A stretch of DNA of 64,000 bases from Lichenicola sp964247735 (GTDB taxonomy: Bacteria > Pseudomonadota > Alphaproteobacteria > Acetobacterales > Acetobacteraceae), in contig CAXTVS010000005.1 in assembly GCA_964247735.1 (NCBI GenBank), forward strand, positions 46,401 through 110,400, written 5' to 3'. Position 1 is the stretch's first letter, and each line of letters begins with the position of its first letter. The notes beneath the pieces were generated by a model. It had not been told where the DNA came from. It did not search any database and saw only the letters and a list, made by a program, of their open reading frames with translations. The position numbers and the translations under genes are program-made. This document shows positions 41,374-51,045 of the stretch, piece by piece.

Positions 41374-42291
41374 TCAGGACCGGCGTGCGAGGCGCCAGGC
41401 ACGGGGACTGAGGCCGAGCACCTTGCGGAACGTGGTCGCGAAGTGGCTCGGCTGCCCGAAGCCGCATCGCAGGCCGATCTCCGTCACCGGCAGGTCCGTG
41501 TTCTCCAGCAGGTCACGCGCCGCCTGCATGCGGACGCCGACCAGGTAGCGGTGCGGCGGCTGGCCGGTGGCCGCGCGGAACGCGCCGGCGAAGCGCGACG
41601 GGCTCAGGCCGCCGATCGCCGCCAGCCGGGCGAGCGGCAGTGCCTCGTCTATGTGCGCCCGCATGTGCTCGACGACGCGGCGCAGGCGCACGCCGGAGAT
41701 GCCGGCCACCGGCTCGGGCGTCTGCGGCGACAGGTTGGAATGGCAGCGCAGCAGGTGCACGGCCAGCGCGCGGACCAGCGTGTCCGTCATCAGCCGCGTC
41801 GCCAGGGCCGGCGCCTCGGCCTCGGCCAGGAGCAGCCGGACCAGCCGGTCGGCCGCCTCGTCGGAGGCGGCGAGCCGTGCGCCGAGCACCACGAGGGCCG
41901 GGTCGCGGTCGAACATCTCCTCGGCCACGCTGCGCAGCAGGCCGGGAGTCAGGTGGAGCAGGACCACGTCGGGCCTGCCCTTGAGGATGCGATGCACGGG
42001 CTGCCCGGCCGGGGTGAGGCTGACCTGCCCGGGACCGGTCCAGCGACGCTGCAGACGAGCGGGGCCGGCGCTGTCCTCCACCAGGACCGGCCCAACGAGG
42101 TGGCCGACCAGGAGGTGGTCCCGCATTCCGGGCACGTCGATCGTGCTGGGCGGATGCCGGTAGCGCTGGAGAACGATGTCGCACCAGCCTTCGGGCGGAC
42201 TGGACAGCAGCGGGCGGCTCGGCAGCGCCGCCGCAAGGCCACCAGGGGTCAGGAGTTGTGCCGCTCCCGCGGGCTTACCGGACGCTGCCAT
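41374..42291 (-). CDS. AraC family transcriptional regulator
   Basis: The C-terminal two helix-turn-helix motifs are clear: LPLARLAAIGGLSPSRFAGA, then AARDLLENTDLPVTEIGLRC and FGQPSHFATTFRKVLGLSPR. The roughly 190-residue N domain is of the substrate-sensing kind. The ATG at 42291 gives 305 residues; the open frame upstream lacks similarity. It is the promoter-proximal gene of the CMD/SMP-30/hydrolase set, so it is its likely activator. Confidence 0.93.
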   Translation of the reverse strand: MAASGKPAGAAQLLTPGGLAAALPSRPLLSSPPEGWCDIVLQRYRHPPSTIDVPGMRDHLLVGHLVGPVLVEDSAGPARLQRRWTGPGQVSLTPAGQPVHRILKGRPDVVLLHLTPGLLRSVAEEMFDRDPALVVLGARLAASDEAADRLVRLLLAEAEAPALATRLMTDTLVRALAVHLLRCHSNLSPQTPEPVAGISGVRLRRVVEHMRAHIDEALPLARLAAIGGLSPSRFAGAFRAATGQPPHRYLVGVRMQAARDLLENTDLPVTEIGLRCGFGQPSHFATTFRKVLGLSPRAWRLARRS

Positions 42292-42499
42292 GATTTCCGT
42301 CCTGCCTCCCGTCCTTCCCGGGCGTCGGCCGGCCCGTGCCTTGGCCGCTGCCGATCTTCCGGGCGGTCCGGCCGCCGGACGATCGTTGTGACGGCGTCTA
42401 CGACATGGTCCGGCGCGGGTTGCACGAGCGGCCACGCAAGCCCCGGCCGAGGTGGCGCCAGGAACCGGGAGCCGGGCGGCGACGCGATGGCTGCCACGC

Positions 42500-43624
42500 T
42501 CAAGGCTTGGTGTCGGCCTTGACGGCGCCGCGCTCGCCGATCGGCTTCTCCGCGCCGACCGTGGAGTCGCGCTCGGTCTGCTGTTCCAGCTCGGCGTTCA
42601 GCTCGGCACCCATCAGGATCACGATGGAGGAGATCCAGATCCAGGTCATGAAGCCGACCACGGCGCCGAGCGAGCCGTAGGTCTTGTTGTAGCTGCCGAA
42701 GTGGCCGACGTAGAACGAGAAGCCGGCCGAGACGAGCACCCAACCAACCGCCGCGGCGGCCGCGCCCCAGCTGATCCACTGCCAGCGCGCGGTGTTGCGG
42801 CTCGGGCCGTAGCGGTAGATCAGCCCAAGGGCACCGGCCAGCACGACGAGCATCACCGGCCAGCGGCCGAGGTCGAGCAGCGTGCTGGCGAGGGAGCCCA
42901 GGCCGACAAAGGCGAACACGATCGGCAGGGCGACCACCGCGAACAGCGCCAGAATCAGGAAGGCGATGGCGCCGAGGGTGAAGCACAGCGAGGTCAGGGT
43001 CAGCCGGACGAAGGAGCGCTTCTCGTGCTCGTGGTAGACCACGTTCATCGCGTCGAACAGCGACTTCATCCCGGCGTTCGCGCTCCACAACGAGGTGAGC
43101 AGCCCGACGATGGCGCCGAAGCCGAGCGCCTTGGACCCGCTGGAGGTCAAGGCGGACACCTGGCTCTTGATGATGTCGATCCCGCCATCCGGCACCAGCC
43201 CCTTCAGGCCGGCGAGCTGCGCGGTCAGGTGGGACGGGTCGGTGAACAGGCCGTAGATCGAGATCAGGCTGGCGATCGCCGGGAACAGCGCCAGCAGCCC
43301 GTAGAAGGTGATGCTGGCGGCCTCGGCCATGATCCGGTCGTCGTTGAAGCCGGCGCCGGCCCGCTTCGCGACCGCCCACCAGCCCTTGGCCGGGATCTGC
43401 TGCGGCGCCTCCGCGTCCCTGCCAGCGCGGGCTGCGTCCGGATCCGCGCCATCCGCCTTGCCTCCGCCGGAACGTGGCGACGAGGCCGGTTGCCTGGCGT
43501 CGGATGGCGTGTCGTCGCGGATGGCCGGGCCGGAAGCGGGACGGCCGGCCGGGCGGGGCAGGAGCAGCCCGACCGCGGCGAGGCCCAGGAGGAGGACCAG
43601 GTTGGGACGGGCGGCCTTGTGCAT
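42500..43624 (-). CDS. YihY/BrkB family membrane protein
   Basis: This 374-residue protein contains the BrkB core: DDRIMAEAASITFYGLLALF, SLWSANAGMKSLFDAMNVVY, FYVGHFGSYNKTYGSLGAVV, and VGFMTWIWISSIVILMGAEL near the end, with about six membrane helices. The N terminus carries a Pro/Arg-rich region after one hydrophobic segment. The function is unknown; the old RNase BN assignment is obsolete. Confidence 0.92.
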   Translation of the reverse strand: MHKAARPNLVLLLGLAAVGLLLPRPAGRPASGPAIRDDTPSDARQPASSPRSGGGKADGADPDAARAGRDAEAPQQIPAKGWWAVAKRAGAGFNDDRIMAEAASITFYGLLALFPAIASLISIYGLFTDPSHLTAQLAGLKGLVPDGGIDIIKSQVSALTSSGSKALGFGAIVGLLTSLWSANAGMKSLFDAMNVVYHEHEKRSFVRLTLTSLCFTLGAIAFLILALFAVVALPIVFAFVGLGSLASTLLDLGRWPVMLVVLAGALGLIYRYGPSRNTARWQWISWGAAAAAVGWVLVSAGFSFYVGHFGSYNKTYGSLGAVVGFMTWIWISSIVILMGAELNAELEQQTERDSTVGAEKPIGERGAVKADTKP

Positions 43625-43709
43625 GCGGAACGGGTCCTCGTCTTTGCCTGTGCGCCAAGCGCCCGACCGCCCGGGTGGTTGCGCACCCTGCGGAACGAAG
43701 GCAGGGGCG

Positions 43710-44951
43710 TCAGGCGGCGTCGAGCAGCCGGGCGACGCGCAGCGGCACCGGCGGGTGGCTGTCGTGCACCAGGGAGAACCACGGGTCGGGCGTCAGGGTG
43801 GACGCGTTGTCGCGCGCGAGGCGGGTAAGCGCGGACACCATCGGCGCCGCCCCCACCATCCGCCTGGCGAAGGCGTCGGCCTGGAACTCGTGCCGGCGCG
43901 ACAGGGCGTTGCCGGCCAGGCCCAGCAGCGGCGACGCGACCCCTGCCAGCACCATCGCCAGGATCAGGCTCAGCACCGGGTCAGGGTGGCGGATGCCGAA
44001 GCCCGGCAGCAGGAAGGGCTGGCGCGACAGCCAGCCGACCGCCGCCAGCAGGCCGAACAGGAAGGCGACGCCGCGCAGCAGGCCGGTCAGGGTGTGGCGG
44101 TGGTGGAAGTGGCCGAGCTCGTGCGCGACCACCGCCTGGATCTCGTCCGGGGTGTGGGCGTCGAGCAGGGTGTCGAACAGGACGATGCGCTTGGTCGGGC
44201 CCCAGCCGATGAAGTACGCGTTGCCGCGGCTGGACCGGCGCGACGCGTCCATCTCGAACAGGCCGCCGGACCGGAACCCGGTGCGGGCGAGCAGCGCCTC
44301 GATCGGGCCGGCCATCTCTGCGCGAAGCGGCGTGAAGCGGTTGAACAGGGGTGCCACGAGGCGGACGTGGATCGTCGGCACCAGCAGCATCGCCACGGTC
44401 AGCGCGGCCCAGGTCCAGAGCCACCACGGCCCCGTCAGCGCGCGCATCGCCCACAGGATCCCGGCCAGGATCGGTCCGCCGACGATGACGGTGAGCAGCG
44501 ACGCCAGCAGCGTGTCGCGCAGGAACAGGCCGGGGCCGCGCCGGTTGAAGCCGTGCCGCTGCTCCAGCACCAGGGTGCGCCAGGCGGCGAGCGGCAGGCT
44601 CAGCAGGCCGGAGGCGAGCCAGAGCACGGCCGCGATGGCGAGGCTACGGGAGATCGACGGGCCGATCCGGGCGGATACGAGGCCGGACGCGACGTCGAGG
44701 CCCCAGACGAGGGCGGCGATGCCGGCGAGGAGGTCGAGCACGGCGGACACCGCACCGAAGCGCAGCCGGTCGAGCCCGTAGCCGACCGCCTTGCGGTGGT
44801 CGTCCGGCGACACGGCATCGGCGAAAGCGGCCGGCACCGTGCCGCGGCCGTTGCGGATCGCCTGCGCCTGCCGCCGGTCGAGCAGCAGCCCGGCGCCGGT
44901 GCGCAGCACCGACCAGGCGACCACCGCGACCAGCAGGACCGGCACGGTCAC
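43710..44951 (-). CDS. M48 family zinc metalloprotease (Ste24-like)
   Basis: The protein has about seven membrane segments and the zinc-binding HExxH in IQAVVAHELGHFHHRHTLTG, with the third ligand in RRHEFQADAFARR. EQRHGFNRRGPGLFLRDTL and NAYFIGWGPTKRIVLFDTLL are typical of CAAX protease 1/Ste24. It would degrade or process membrane proteins. GTG 44951 is chosen; a longer frame with a TTG at 45062 exists. Length with this start is 413 residues. Confidence 0.9.
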   Translation of the reverse strand: MTVPVLLVAVVAWSVLRTGAGLLLDRRQAQAIRNGRGTVPAAFADAVSPDDHRKAVGYGLDRLRFGAVSAVLDLLAGIAALVWGLDVASGLVSARIGPSISRSLAIAAVLWLASGLLSLPLAAWRTLVLEQRHGFNRRGPGLFLRDTLLASLLTVIVGGPILAGILWAMRALTGPWWLWTWAALTVAMLLVPTIHVRLVAPLFNRFTPLRAEMAGPIEALLARTGFRSGGLFEMDASRRSSRGNAYFIGWGPTKRIVLFDTLLDAHTPDEIQAVVAHELGHFHHRHTLTGLLRGVAFLFGLLAAVGWLSRQPFLLPGFGIRHPDPVLSLILAMVLAGVASPLLGLAGNALSRRHEFQADAFARRMVGAAPMVSALTRLARDNASTLTPDPWFSLVHDSHPPVPLRVARLLDAA

Positions 44952-45082
44952 CGGCTCCGCACCCGGAACGGCGGGCGCGGGCAATGGAACGGGATGATGG
45001 GCATTCGGGCTCCGGTGCGGGACGAGACGGGATCGAGATGGGGTCCGGCCCGTCGGGGTCAAAGGCCCGACGCTGGGCGGCG

Positions 45083-45190
45083 CTAGACCTCCACCAGGAT
45101 CCTGCCCACCTCGGCGTCGGGCTCCATGAGCCAGTGCGCGTTCACGATCTGGTCGAAGGGGAAGCTGCGGGCGATCACCGGGCGCAGGCC
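45083..45190 (-). pseudogene. C-terminal remnant of a quinone oxidoreductase (zinc-type ADH family)
   Basis: The last residues read LRPVIARSFPFDQIVNAHWL and MEPDAEVGRILVEV then stop. They match the characteristic C terminus of NADPH:quinone oxidoreductase-type MDRs (LRPVI...FPFDxIxxAH...GKIV). The rest of that gene is absent; it is fused out of context to the broken response regulator. Confidence 0.65.
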
Positions 45191-45215
45191 AGCCGCCAGC
45201 CGACCAGCGGGATCG

Positions 45216-45600
45216 TCATGCGGGCGGCGATCCCGGCCGCCGCGGCACGAGCTGCTGGACCCGTGCCGCCAGCGCGTCGAACGCGAACGGCTTGCCGTTG
45301 ACCTCCATCCCGGCGCCAGCTGCTCCTCCAGGACGTTACCGGCGAAGCCGGTGATGAACAGCACCGGAAGCCTTGGGCACCGTTCCCGCGCCTGGTCTGC
45401 GACCTGGCGCCCATTCAGGCCGCCCGGCAGGCCGACGTCGGTCACCAGCAGATCGACGAGGCTGGTGGCCTGCAGGAGCTGGAGCGCTGCCACGCCGTCC
45501 TTGGCCTCCAGGACCTGGTAGCCGAGGTCGCACAGCTGCTCAGCCGCGACCGTACGCACCACGTCCTCGTCCTCCACCAGCAGCACGACGTCGCCGCAGC
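45216..45600 (-). pseudogene. Response regulator receiver domain with frameshift
   Basis: The receiver is clear: VVLLVEDEDVVRTVAAEQLC (acidic pocket), LVDLLVTDVGLPGGLNGRQV (phospho-Asp) and LPVLFITGFAGNVLEEQLAP. After GCGCCGG one base is missing, so the frame misses the MEVNGKPFAFDALAARVQQL end (with the conserved Lys), which follows in the next frame down to TGA at 45216. The N terminus also lacks a usable start: the kinase-coupled ATG (45618) is in the wrong frame. It is probably the broken partner of the adjacent kinase. Confidence 0.7.
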
Positions 45601-45614
45601 CAGAATCGACCCGC

Positions 45615-46940
<1,326 letters not shown>

Positions 46941-47274
46941 CGCGGTGTTCCTGGTCCGGCCGTGGGCTCGCCGGGCTCCGGATCCGGCGCGATGCGCCCG
47001 TGGAGGGTTTCATCCGCGGTGATGCAGGCGAGGACGGATCCGAAGGCGATCAAACGGGCGATGCAGGTTGTCCCTTGTTGTGACGACGACCGCCGCCTGG
47101 CCGTGACGACGATGCCGGGTTGGTGTGCATTTCGGGCGCATTGCGACGCAGGATCGTCGCGGGTGTCCTCGGGTCCAAATCACGCGGCGGGAACAAGTTC
47201 CAAAAAAGAGCAGGTGCCGCCTCGATCGGCCGGACGGCGCATGGGTCCGGCCGCTGGCCGGCGGCATCCCGTGT
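46941..47274. other. Intergenic region, no gene seen
   Basis: The stretch separates the GNAT gene and the kinase, both on the minus strand. It contains a small palindrome GGAACAAGTTCC near 47193-47204 but no convincing coding frame and no terminator. It may hold the kinase promoter; nothing more can be supported. Confidence 0.4.
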
Positions 47275-47733
47275 TCACAGCGGCAGGTGCAGGAACTGGT
47301 TGAAGCTGCTGCGCGCGTAGTCCGAGAACGGCTCGCCGTCGACGAAGCCGCGGGAGCGGTAGAGCGACAACGCGGGGTCGAACAGCGGCCCGCTCCCGGT
47401 CTCGAGGCTCAGCCGGGTCAGGCCGCGCGCCTTGGCCTCGGCGACGAGGTGCCCGAGCAGCAGCGCGGCGACGCCGCGGCGCAGGTGGTCGGGATGGGTG
47501 CGCATCGACTTCAGCTCGCCCGTGCCGTCGCCGAGCACCTTCAGGGCGCCGACGCCGACGACCTCCTCGCCCTCCCGCACGGTCCACACCGTGATGCCGG
47601 GCGCCCGAAGCCCCGACAGGTCGAGGGCGAACACGGAGCCAGGCGGAGACCCGGCCTGCATCCCCGCCAGATGGAGGGCCAGCAGCGTGCGGGTGGCCTC
47701 GCCCGACAGGTCGTCCCGACGGATCTCGAACAT
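47275..47733 (-). CDS. GNAT family N-acetyltransferase
   Basis: The 152-residue protein has the acetyl-CoA-binding motif A as LKSMRTHPDHLRRGVAALLL (R-x-x-G-x-A) and the late LSLETGSGPLFDPALSLYRS and RGFVDGEPFSDY, matching YhbS/PhnO-like GNATs. The substrate is unknown. It is the last gene of the run following the UbiB-type kinase, 20 bases apart. Confidence 0.92.
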   Translation of the reverse strand: MFEIRRDDLSGEATRTLLALHLAGMQAGSPPGSVFALDLSGLRAPGITVWTVREGEEVVGVGALKVLGDGTGELKSMRTHPDHLRRGVAALLLGHLVAEAKARGLTRLSLETGSGPLFDPALSLYRSRGFVDGEPFSDYARSSFNQFLHLPL

Positions 47734-47753
47734 GACCGACGGGTCGGGGCGCG

Positions 47754-49121
47754 CTAGGCCTGGCCGAGCGGCGGCGGCACCTTCGCGTCTGCCAGCGCCG
47801 CGGCCTGGCGGGCGGCGAGGTCGGCGGCAGCGAAGCCCTCGACGGTCTCGTGGTAGAGGCGGTGCCAGTTCAGGTTGGCCCTCAGGCGCAGGAACACGCT
47901 GCCGAGGCCGATGGCGGAGCGGTCGATCAGCACGAACTCGCGCGGCGGCTTGACGCCGCCGGTGCGCTTCAACCCGGCATGCACCCGCTCGGCGACGGAG
48001 CGGCCGAACTGCGGGTCGTCGCTTTCCTGGATCGGCCGGATCCGGTCCTGCAGCAGCGGTTCATAGATGAAGCGCGCCCACTCGTTGAGCACGTCCATGG
48101 TCTCGCGCGAGATGTCGGTGAAGCCCCAGCTCTGGTAGGCGTGGTAAGCCTGGTCGGAATCGCCGGCCTCGATCGCCTGCTGCAGGTCGATCACGCCCTG
48201 CACGAACTGCGGCCGGAAGATCCGGATGGCGCCGAAGTCGAGCAGGTTCAGCCCCTCGTCGGCGCGCACCTGGAAGTTGCCGAGGTGCGGGTCGCCGTGG
48301 ATCACGCCGTAGCGGTAGAACGGCAGGTACCACGCCCTGAACAGGGCGCGCGCGACGGCGTTGCGGCTGTCCAGGTCGGGGCCGGTGTCGAGGTAGGCCT
48401 GCAGCGACATGCCGTCGAGCCAGGTCATGGTCAGCAGGCGCGCGGAGGACAGCTCGTCGACCGGCTCGGGAATGCTGACGTCGCCACGTCCGGCCAGCAT
48501 CAGCCGGTACAGGCGCAGGTGTGCCGCCTCGCGGCTGTAGTCGAGCTCCTCGCGCAGGCGCTCGGCGAGCTCCTTGTACACCTCGTCCTGCTGGATCGCG
48601 TTGTCCATGCGGTGGTACAGCGCCATCGCCACGCGGAGCTGGCGCAGGTCGGCATCGACGGTCGAGACCATGTCGGGATACTGCAGCTTGGCGGCGACCA
48701 GGCGCCCATCGTGCAGCGTCGCGCGGTGCACCTGGCCCAGGCTCGCGGCCGCGGCGGCCTCGCGCTCGAAGCTGGCGTAGCGGGACTCCCAGTTCGGGCC
48801 GAGCTCGGCCGCCATGCGACGTCGCACGAACGACCAGCCCATTGGCGGCGCGTTGGCCTGCAGCTGCGCCAGCTCGGCCGCGTACTCCTCCGGCAGCGCG
48901 TCGGGAATGGTGGAGAGCAGCTGCGCCACCTTCATCAGCGGGCCCTTCAGGCCGCCCAGCACCGCGCGCAGGTCCTCGGCATGGGCGGTCCTGTTGGTGC
49001 GCAGGCCCATGCGGGCGCCGGCCAGGCGCGCCGCGATGCCGCCGACCGCGCCGGAGGTGCGCGCCAGCCGCCGCAACTCGCCGAACACGCTGCCGCCGCG
49101 ATCGAGGTCCCGTTCTGCCAT
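47754..49121 (-). CDS. ABC1/AarF/UbiB family atypical kinase
   Basis: This 455-residue protein has the KxGQ-like helix LKGPLMKVAQLLSTIPDALP, the A-rich loop AAAAASLGQVHRATLHDGRL with AAKLQYPDM (ATP Lys), and VIHGDPHLGNFQVRADEG with LNLLDFGAIRIF (catalytic Asp and DFG). UbiB-type proteins support coenzyme Q biosynthesis by extracting or moving lipid precursors. The UbiM-like gene two genes upstream makes this role likely. No transmembrane tail as in UbiB is seen, so the ADCK-like branch is possible. Confidence 0.9.
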   Translation of the reverse strand: MAERDLDRGGSVFGELRRLARTSGAVGGIAARLAGARMGLRTNRTAHAEDLRAVLGGLKGPLMKVAQLLSTIPDALPEEYAAELAQLQANAPPMGWSFVRRRMAAELGPNWESRYASFEREAAAAASLGQVHRATLHDGRLVAAKLQYPDMVSTVDADLRQLRVAMALYHRMDNAIQQDEVYKELAERLREELDYSREAAHLRLYRLMLAGRGDVSIPEPVDELSSARLLTMTWLDGMSLQAYLDTGPDLDSRNAVARALFRAWYLPFYRYGVIHGDPHLGNFQVRADEGLNLLDFGAIRIFRPQFVQGVIDLQQAIEAGDSDQAYHAYQSWGFTDISRETMDVLNEWARFIYEPLLQDRIRPIQESDDPQFGRSVAERVHAGLKRTGGVKPPREFVLIDRSAIGLGSVFLRLRANLNWHRLYHETVEGFAAADLAARQAAALADAKVPPPLGQA

Positions 49122-49124
49122 GGG

Positions 49125-50948
49125 TCAGGCCTGCTCCGCTTCCAGCTCGTCGATGAAGCCCGCGATCACGTCCAGGCCCTTGCGCCAGAACGCCGGATCG
49201 GTGGCGTCCAGGCCGAACGGCGCCAGCAGCTCGCGGTGCCGCCTGGTGCCGCCGGCGCGCAGCATGGCGAGGTACTTCTGCTGGAAACCCGGGGGGCCGG
49301 ACTGGAACACGCCGTAGAGCGCGTTCACCAGGCAGTCGCCGAATGCGTAGGCATAGACGTAGAACGGCGAGTGCACGAAGTGCGGCACGTAGGCCCAGTA
49401 CGCGTCGTACTCGGGCGCGAACTCGAAGGCCGGGCCGAGGCTCTCGGTCTGCACCTGCCGCCAGATCTCGCCGATCCGTTCGGGAAGCAGCTCGCCGGTG
49501 CGGCGCTCGTCGTGCAGCAGGGTCTCGAAGCGGTAGAACGCGACCTGCCGCACCACCGTGTTGAGCATGTCCTCGACCTTGGCCGCGAGCATACGCCGGC
49601 GCCGCGCCGGGTCGGTCTCGGCGTCGAGCAGGGCGCGGAAGGCGAGCATCTCGCCGAACACGCTGGCGGTCTCGGCCAGGGTCAGCGGCGTGGCACTCTG
49701 CAGGTAGCCCTGCTCGGCCGCCAGCACCTGGTGGATGCCGTGGCCGAGCTCGTGCGCCAGCGTCATCACGTCGCGGGTGCGGCCGTGGAAGTTCATCAGG
49801 ATGTACGGGTGCGCGGACGGCACGGTGGGATGGGCGAAGGCGCCGCTCGCCTTGCCCGGACGGAGCTCGGCGTCGATCCACGGGCGGTCGAAGAAGCGCC
49901 GCGCGATGTCGCCCAGCTCCGGCGCGAACGCGGCGTAGGCGTCGAGCACGTGGGTCCGGGCCTGGTCCCAGGCGACCGGACGATCCTCGTCGGACGGCAG
50001 CGGGGCATTGCGGTCCCAGTGCTGCAGCCTGTCCAGGCCGAGCCAGCGCGCCTTGAGCGCATAGTAGCGATGCGACAGCCGGCCGTAGTCGGCGGTGACG
50101 GCGGCGACCAGCGCGTCCACCACCTCGTCCTCGACCATGTTGCCGCGGTTGCGGGCGCTGCCGGGGCGCGGGTAGCGACGCAGGCCGTCGGAAATCTCCT
50201 TGTCCTTGGCGAGCGTGTTGGTGATCAGCGAGAACAGGCGGATGTTGCGGTTGAACACGGCGCCGATCGCGTGCGCGGCGGCCTCGCGCACGGAGCGGTC
50301 GCGGTCGGACAGCCGGTTCAGCGCGTCGCCGACGGTGAGCGCCTTCCCGTCGATCTCGACGCGCAGGCCCGCCATGGTCTCGTCGAACAGGCGGCTCCAG
50401 GCGGAAGCCCCGGTGACCGACTTCTCGTGCAGCACCCGCTCCACCTCCTCCGACAGCTGGTGCGGGCGGAACACGCGCAGGTCGCGCAGGAACGGCTGCC
50501 AGCGGAGGAGCGACGGGTCGGTCAGCAGGGCGGCCAGCGCCTCGTCCTCGATGCCGTTCAGCTCGAGGGTGAAGAAGATCAGCCGGGTGGAGATCTGCGT
50601 CACCCGCTCGTTGATCGACTGGCTGAAGCGGCCGATCGCGGAGTCCTCGGAGTCGCCGGCGAACAGCAGGCCGGCATAGGAGCCGGCGCGGCCGAGCAGC
50701 TCGTCGATGCGCTCGTACTCGGCGATGGCGGCGGCGAGTGCGGGCGCGTCGAGGCTGCCGAGCCGCCCGGCGTAGCGCGCCGCGAAGGCGTCCGCCGAGG
50801 CGTCCGCTTCGGTGAGGTCGCTCGCCAGCTCCGGGCTGTCCTGGCGGTCGTAGAGGTCGGACAGGTCCCACACCGGCAGGCCGGAAACGGAGGTCGGCGC
50901 GGCGGACAGGACGGCGGAGCGGCTGGCGGAAGGCATGGGCGGGGTCAT
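49125..50948 (-). CDS. M3 family oligoendopeptidase (PepF-like)
   Basis: This 607-residue zinc peptidase has HELGH in RDVMTLAHELGHGIHQVLAA and the third ligand in TLAETASVFGEMLAFRALL. The substrate-side YVPHFVHSPFYVYAYAFGDC (with His and Tyr) is the PepF/M3B hallmark. It cleaves short peptides in the cytoplasm. The ATG at 50948 starts MTPPMPSAS; 50936 is an alternative. It is three bases upstream of the UbiB-type kinase start. Confidence 0.94.
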   Translation of the reverse strand: MTPPMPSASRSAVLSAAPTSVSGLPVWDLSDLYDRQDSPELASDLTEADASADAFAARYAGRLGSLDAPALAAAIAEYERIDELLGRAGSYAGLLFAGDSEDSAIGRFSQSINERVTQISTRLIFFTLELNGIEDEALAALLTDPSLLRWQPFLRDLRVFRPHQLSEEVERVLHEKSVTGASAWSRLFDETMAGLRVEIDGKALTVGDALNRLSDRDRSVREAAAHAIGAVFNRNIRLFSLITNTLAKDKEISDGLRRYPRPGSARNRGNMVEDEVVDALVAAVTADYGRLSHRYYALKARWLGLDRLQHWDRNAPLPSDEDRPVAWDQARTHVLDAYAAFAPELGDIARRFFDRPWIDAELRPGKASGAFAHPTVPSAHPYILMNFHGRTRDVMTLAHELGHGIHQVLAAEQGYLQSATPLTLAETASVFGEMLAFRALLDAETDPARRRRMLAAKVEDMLNTVVRQVAFYRFETLLHDERRTGELLPERIGEIWRQVQTESLGPAFEFAPEYDAYWAYVPHFVHSPFYVYAYAFGDCLVNALYGVFQSGPPGFQQKYLAMLRAGGTRRHRELLAPFGLDATDPAFWRKGLDVIAGFIDELEAEQA

Positions 50949-51045
50949 CCTGTTCGACCGGGTCGAGATGTCATCTGTGGTCGTAGGCGCTCGGGCGAAA
51001 GGGTGCCAGCGCGCCGGGCGGACGGGAGATGCGGACGCGACGCGG

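Noticed and set aside
47193..47204. EcfG-type stress promoter near GGAACAAGTTCC
   Set aside because: The GGAAC half-sites are present, but no GTT element lies at the required 16-17 base distance.
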